From contig OX388343.1 of assembly GCA_947579665.1 (NCBI GenBank), positions 87,214,254-87,278,253 on the forward strand: a stretch of DNA of 64,000 nt, written 5' to 3'. Each line of letters starts with the position of its first letter. The first letter of the stretch is position 1. The translations under genes were made by a program, and so were the position numbers. Positions 63,758-64,000 of this stretch are shown here, piece after piece. Below the pieces are notes generated by a model. The model did no database searches, was not told the DNA's origin, and saw nothing but the letters and a program-made list of their open reading frames with translations. This DNA comes from Sympetrum striolatum (Eukaryota; Arthropoda; Insecta; Odonata; Libellulidae).

Positions 63758-64000
63758 CTGAGGATTGAAATTGAATAAATTTTTATGAATTTATTTCATA
63801 ATGAGAAAAAAATATTTTTCAAATAAATTACTTTTACTTGGCCTAGGTCATTATTTGTTTGGTATCTAATGATAAACTTAGAAGCACTTATCACAAAGAT
63901 CAGATTGAAAAATTTTACTTGTAAACGTTACTGGAAAATCTCAAATTTGCAAAGCTTTTATACCTAAAGCCTACCAAACTAATGTATATTTATATATTTT
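63758..64000. other. GYS intron, truncated by window end
   Basis: AT-rich intron sequence; the next upstream exon is not reached. Confidence 0.6.

Overview
The window is animal nuclear DNA, most likely from an arthropod. It is AT-rich. Its genes are split by GT-AG introns of 0.1 to 8.4 kb, and most of the remaining sequence is decayed transposons of kinds common in arthropods: Jockey-like and other non-LTR elements, mariner, hAT, tRNA-derived SINEs and Penelope-like hammerhead motifs. The species cannot be fixed from the sequence.

Three host genes are recognisable, all on the minus strand. (1) About 6.7-21.7 kb: the N-terminal half of DNAI7 (CASC1/CFAP94), an axonemal dynein-associated protein. 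Five exons were found, and the gene runs off the left edge. (2) 26.16-33.4 kb: a complete five-exon coding sequence for a TMEM45 (DUF716) multi-pass membrane protein of 312 residues, with untranslated 5' exon candidates further upstream, the best at 36.03-36.2 kb. (3) 59.6-63.76 kb and beyond: the last five coding exons of glycogen synthase (GYS, family GT3), including the catalytic E-x7-E, the arginine cluster that binds glucose-6-phosphate, and the C-terminal phosphorylation ladder. The three act separately (cilium/flagellum, membrane, glycogen synthesis), and nothing suggests shared regulation. All exon boundaries were read by eye, and in every case the codon phases join correctly across introns.

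Mobile DNA by region: 0.1-5.4 kb is a LINE broken by a 2.9-kb hAT-like element, which itself carries a 506-bp hAT MITE and a 239-bp hammerhead-bearing retroposon; target-site duplications are visible for each insertion. 7-20 kb (DNAI7 introns) holds tRNA-SINE copies, a long TA microsatellite and a Jockey-like fragment. 22.8-25.8 kb holds two LINE fragments and an inverted pair of hammerhead-like motifs. 26.9-28.2 kb (TMEM45 intron) is a tandem array in which a tRNA B-box recurs every ~167 bp. 31.7-32.3 kb is another LINE fragment. 34.5-34.9 kb is a mariner relic. 36.3-49.3 kb is almost featureless. 49.3-53.8 kb has a composite element with 317-bp repeats, a foldback MITE, a SINE and a MITE with perfect 27-bp ends. 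56.0-57.3 kb has a perfect 48-bp palindrome, a hAT relic and one unidentified conserved-looking exon. The last GYS intron carries an inverted Penelope-like pair and a 723-bp TA-target element.

The most unusual items are the recurring small hammerhead-like motifs (strongest at 2.8 and 25.7 kb), the ~167-bp B-box array in the TMEM45 intron, and the unassigned exon at 57.1-57.3 kb.
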